Notes under the pieces: model-generated
The model's database searches: none
Seen by the model: only the letters and a program-made list of their open reading frames with translations
What the model was told of the DNA's origin: nothing
Translations under genes and position numbers: made by a program
Origin: an uncultured Pelagibacteraceae bacterium
Lineage (GTDB): Bacteria; Pseudomonadota; Alphaproteobacteria; Pelagibacterales; Pelagibacteraceae
DNA length: 64,000 bases
NCBI GenBank assembly: GCA_902591755.1
Contig: CACJBX010000002.1
Span: 62,001-126,000 of the forward strand
Direction of reading: 5' to 3'
Part shown: piece after piece, positions 61,409-64,000 of the stretch
How positions within the stretch are numbered: the stretch's first letter is position 1
How the letters are laid out: each line of letters opens with the position of its first letter

Positions 61409-61849
61409 TTATGCTGTAGCTGATTTTTTTTCCTCTGTCTTTGCAGGTTTATCTTGTGATTTCTTTTTCTTAAATTTTCTTTTTGCTTCAACATCTCTAT
61501 CTACAAATTCTATTACAGCTAATGGTGCATTATCACCATATCTAAATCCAGCTTTTACAATTCTAGTGTATCCTCCAGATCTTTTTTCATATCTTTTAGA
61601 TAAAGTTTTTATAACTTTATTTGCATTAGTTTTATCTTGAAGTTTAGACACTAATCTCTTAGTATTTTGAAGATTTTTTTTCTTTCCTAAAGTTATGATC
61701 TTTTCAGCTTGTGGCTTAAGCACTTTAGCTTTAGGCAAGGTAGTAATTATTTGCTCATATTTAATCAAATTATTTAACATATTTTTAATTAAAGCTTTTC
61801 TATGTTCAGATGTTCTATTAAGTTTTTTATAACCAAATCTATGTCTCAT
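61409..61849 (-). CDS. rplQ: 50S ribosomal protein L17
   Basis: MRHRFGYKKLNRTSEHRKALIKNMLNNLIKYEQIITTLPKAKVLKPQAEKIITLGKK. Confidence 0.97.
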   Translation of the reverse strand: MRHRFGYKKLNRTSEHRKALIKNMLNNLIKYEQIITTLPKAKVLKPQAEKIITLGKKKNLQNTKRLVSKLQDKTNANKVIKTLSKRYEKRSGGYTRIVKAGFRYGDNAPLAVIEFVDRDVEAKRKFKKKKSQDKPAKTEEKKSATA

Positions 61850-61851
61850 TA

Positions 61852-62880
61852 TTAAATACTTTCCTCTAACTTTTTAGATAATTCTGCTATATTGTCTGGA
61901 GGCCAATTAGGTATTTCCATACCTAAGTAAAGTGACATGCCATTTAAAACTTCCTTAATCTCATTTAGCGATTTTCTCCCAAAATTTGGTGTTCTTAACA
62001 TTTCACCTTCTGACTTTTGAACTAAATCACCAATATAAATAATATTATCATTTTTAAGGCAGTTCATAGATCTTACAGAAAGCTCTAATTCATCAACTTT
62101 TCTTAATAAATTTTTGTTAAATTCAGGTTCACTTGGTTTTTCAGTAATAGTAACTTCTTGGGGTTCATCAAAATTAACAAACATTCCTAATTGATCTTGA
62201 AAAATTCTAGCTGAGTACGCTAGCGCATCCTCTGCTGAGATAGAACCATTAGTTTCTATTTCCATAGTTAATTTGTCATAATCTAAAGCCTTACCTTCTC
62301 TAGCAGTACTTACAGAATACGAAACTTTTTTAACAGGACTAAAAAGTGAGTCTATAGGTATCAGACCTAAAGGTGGTTCATCTGGTTTGTTAAGTTCTGC
62401 AGGAACATAACCTTTTCCATTACCTATTGTCATTTCCATGTGAAAATTTGTATTTTCATCTAAATTACAAATTACCAAGTCCGGATTTAAAATTTCTATT
62501 TCATTAATTTTTGTTATGTCAGACGCTTTAATTACTCCTGGGCCTTTTGCATCAAGGACTAATTTTTTTGAACCCTCAGAGGTGCTCTTCAATGCTAAAG
62601 ATTTAACATTAAGAACAATATCAGTTACATCTTCTCTTACACCTTTAATAGAGGTAAACTCATGAAGTACTCCATCAATTTGAATTGCTGTTACAGCAGT
62701 ACCTCTTATTGAAGACAACAAAATTCTTCTTAGTGAGTTACCCAAAGTTAAACCATAACCTTTTTCAAGAGGTTCAGCTATAATTTTAGCGTATGATTTA
62801 TCATCATTTAAATTTATATCTATTTTTCCCGGTTTAATTAATGATTTCCAATTTTTTAAATTTACATTAGCCGTTTCCAT
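61852..62880 (-). CDS. rpoA: DNA-directed RNA polymerase subunit alpha
   Basis: [56 protein letters not shown]-terminal [23 protein letters not shown]. Confidence 0.98.
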   Translation of the reverse strand: METANVNLKNWKSLIKPGKIDINLNDDKSYAKIIAEPLEKGYGLTLGNSLRRILLSSIRGTAVTAIQIDGVLHEFTSIKGVREDVTDIVLNVKSLALKSTSEGSKKLVLDAKGPGVIKASDITKINEIEILNPDLVICNLDENTNFHMEMTIGNGKGYVPAELNKPDEPPLGLIPIDSLFSPVKKVSYSVSTAREGKALDYDKLTMEIETNGSISAEDALAYSARIFQDQLGMFVNFDEPQEVTITEKPSEPEFNKNLLRKVDELELSVRSMNCLKNDNIIYIGDLVQKSEGEMLRTPNFGRKSLNEIKEVLNGMSLYLGMEIPNWPPDNIAELSKKLEESI

Positions 62881-63326
62881 TAAACTCTCCTTTTTTTTGG
62901 TGGTCTTGTTCCATTATGAGGCATTGGCGTTGTGTCTTTTATAGACAATATTTTAAAACCTCTCGCTTGTAATGCACGCAAAGCTGTTTCTCTTCCTGAA
63001 CCCGGTCCTTTAATTTCAACCGTTAAAGTTTTCATACCATACTCCAAAGCTTTCGATGCAGCTGAATCAGCTGCTATTTGTGCTGCATAGGGTGTTGATT
63101 TTCTAGAACCTTTAAAACCTTTTTGTCCAGCAGACGCCCAAGATACAACATTACCTTGGGTATCAGCTATTGATACAATTGTATTATTAAACGTTGACTG
63201 AACATAAGCTATACCATTTACAATATTCTTTTTAACTTTTTTCTTTTTAGAATAAGAACTTTTTTTTACTGATTTTACTTCTGATTTATCGTCAACTTTT
63301 TTTTCTACTTTTTTCTTGTCAGCCAT
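62880..63326 (-). CDS. rpsK: 30S ribosomal protein S11
   Basis: [50 protein letters not shown]...[18 protein letters not shown]. Confidence 0.98.
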   Translation of the reverse strand: MADKKKVEKKVDDKSEVKSVKKSSYSKKKKVKKNIVNGIAYVQSTFNNTIVSIADTQGNVVSWASAGQKGFKGSRKSTPYAAQIAADSAASKALEYGMKTLTVEIKGPGSGRETALRALQARGFKILSIKDTTPMPHNGTRPPKKRRV

Positions 63327-63332
63327 TTTAAA

Positions 63333-63716
63333 CTATTTCTTTAATGGTGTTAATTTTTTACCTGCTATAGCAATTGCCTTACCTTTTCTTGTTCTCGCAT
63401 TACATCTAGTTCTTTGTCCTCTTACAGGTAATTTTTTTTTATGTCGAAAACCTCTGTAGCAAGCAAGATCAATTAATCTTTTTATGCTCATTGAATTTTC
63501 TCTTCTTAAATCTCCCTCAACTGTAAAGTGCTGGTCAATATACTCTCTAATTTTTAGAATTTGGTCGTCAGTTAGTTCATTCACTCTTTTTGATTTTGGT
63601 ATTTCTAATTCCTTACAGATTTGTTTAGAAAACTTATCTCCTATACCATAAATATATGTAAGTCCGATCTGGACGATTTTATTCTGTGGGATATTTACAC
63701 CTGCAATTCGAGCCAT
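63333..63716 (-). CDS. rpsM: 30S ribosomal protein S13
   Basis: [34 protein letters not shown]...[24 protein letters not shown]. Confidence 0.98.
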   Translation of the reverse strand: MARIAGVNIPQNKIVQIGLTYIYGIGDKFSKQICKELEIPKSKRVNELTDDQILKIREYIDQHFTVEGDLRRENSMSIKRLIDLACYRGFRHKKKLPVRGQRTRCNARTRKGKAIAIAGKKLTPLKK

Positions 63717-63770
63717 AATTTGAGATAAAATTTAGCCTTTTATATAAGATGAAAATTTAAAGTCAACTTT

Positions 63771-64000
63771 TTATAACTTTAAAAAGCCCTTAATTTGCTT
63801 GTTTATTTGATCAATTTCAAGGTTTCCGTCAAGCTTATAAAAGTTTTGTTTAGATGAATAATAATCTAATACTGGGGAGGTTGTTTTTAAATAAGTGTCA
63901 TATCTTTTAAGAATTGTATCTAGATCATCATCCCCTCTTTTTTCCTCAACTTTTCTTTTTTCAATTCTTTTAATTATAGTTTCTTTATTCACATTTAGAA
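63771..64000 (-). CDS. adk: Adenylate kinase, C-terminal part (5' end beyond window)
   Basis: LNVNKETIIKRIEKRKVEEKRGDDDLDTILKRYDTYLKTTSPVLDYYSSKQNFYKLDGNLEIDQINKQIKGFL; open upstream of the listed GTG; sits between the window edge and rpsM as in secY-adk-rpsM. Confidence 0.75.
   Translation of the reverse strand, partial: LNVNKETIIKRIEKRKVEEKRGDDDLDTILKRYDTYLKTTSPVLDYYSSKQNFYKLDGNLEIDQINKQIKGFLKL

Noticed and set aside
1-64000. CRISPR arrays, transposons or rRNA genes
   Set aside because: No regularly spaced repeats, transposase ORFs or rRNA sequence seen by eye on either strand.

Overview
The window is AT-rich and gene-dense. Gene content and order (sarcosine oxidase operon, alphaproteobacterial core operons, secY-side adk-rpsM-rpsK-rpoA-rplQ, SAM-V-type element before metY) look like a SAR11/Pelagibacterales genome. 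This taxonomic call is inference; no search was run. Positions 1-2.8 kb look like the end of an accessory surface-polysaccharide region (DUF4422-like transferase, UDP-galactopyranose mutase, GT2). A lone tyrosine recombinase (2.8-3.7 kb) then separates it from about 59 kb of mostly core genes in tightly overlapping operons. The most interesting unexplained locus is 3.7-4.9 kb. It holds an imperfect 14-bp inverted repeat with a 7-bp spacer just upstream of the recombinase start. It also holds an unlisted 54-aa membrane ORF and a GC-rich, highly structured RNA (about 4062-4250, two GNRA hairpins, terminator-like 3' hairpin plus U-run) abutting a minimal ogt-like gene. A roughly 400-bp non-coding stretch with iterated CAATAGT motifs follows. 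Three small CDSs missing from the ORF track were added (54-aa membrane protein, 53-aa lipoprotein, rpmF), plus tRNA-Ser(GCU) and a candidate SAM-V riboswitch. Other observations: canonical neighbours missing from conserved operons (fabH, era, rpoZ), NrdR with CxC zinc knuckles, a degenerate RibA domain, a dihydroorotase-like protein lacking HxH, and an ABC permease with an N-terminal lipobox.
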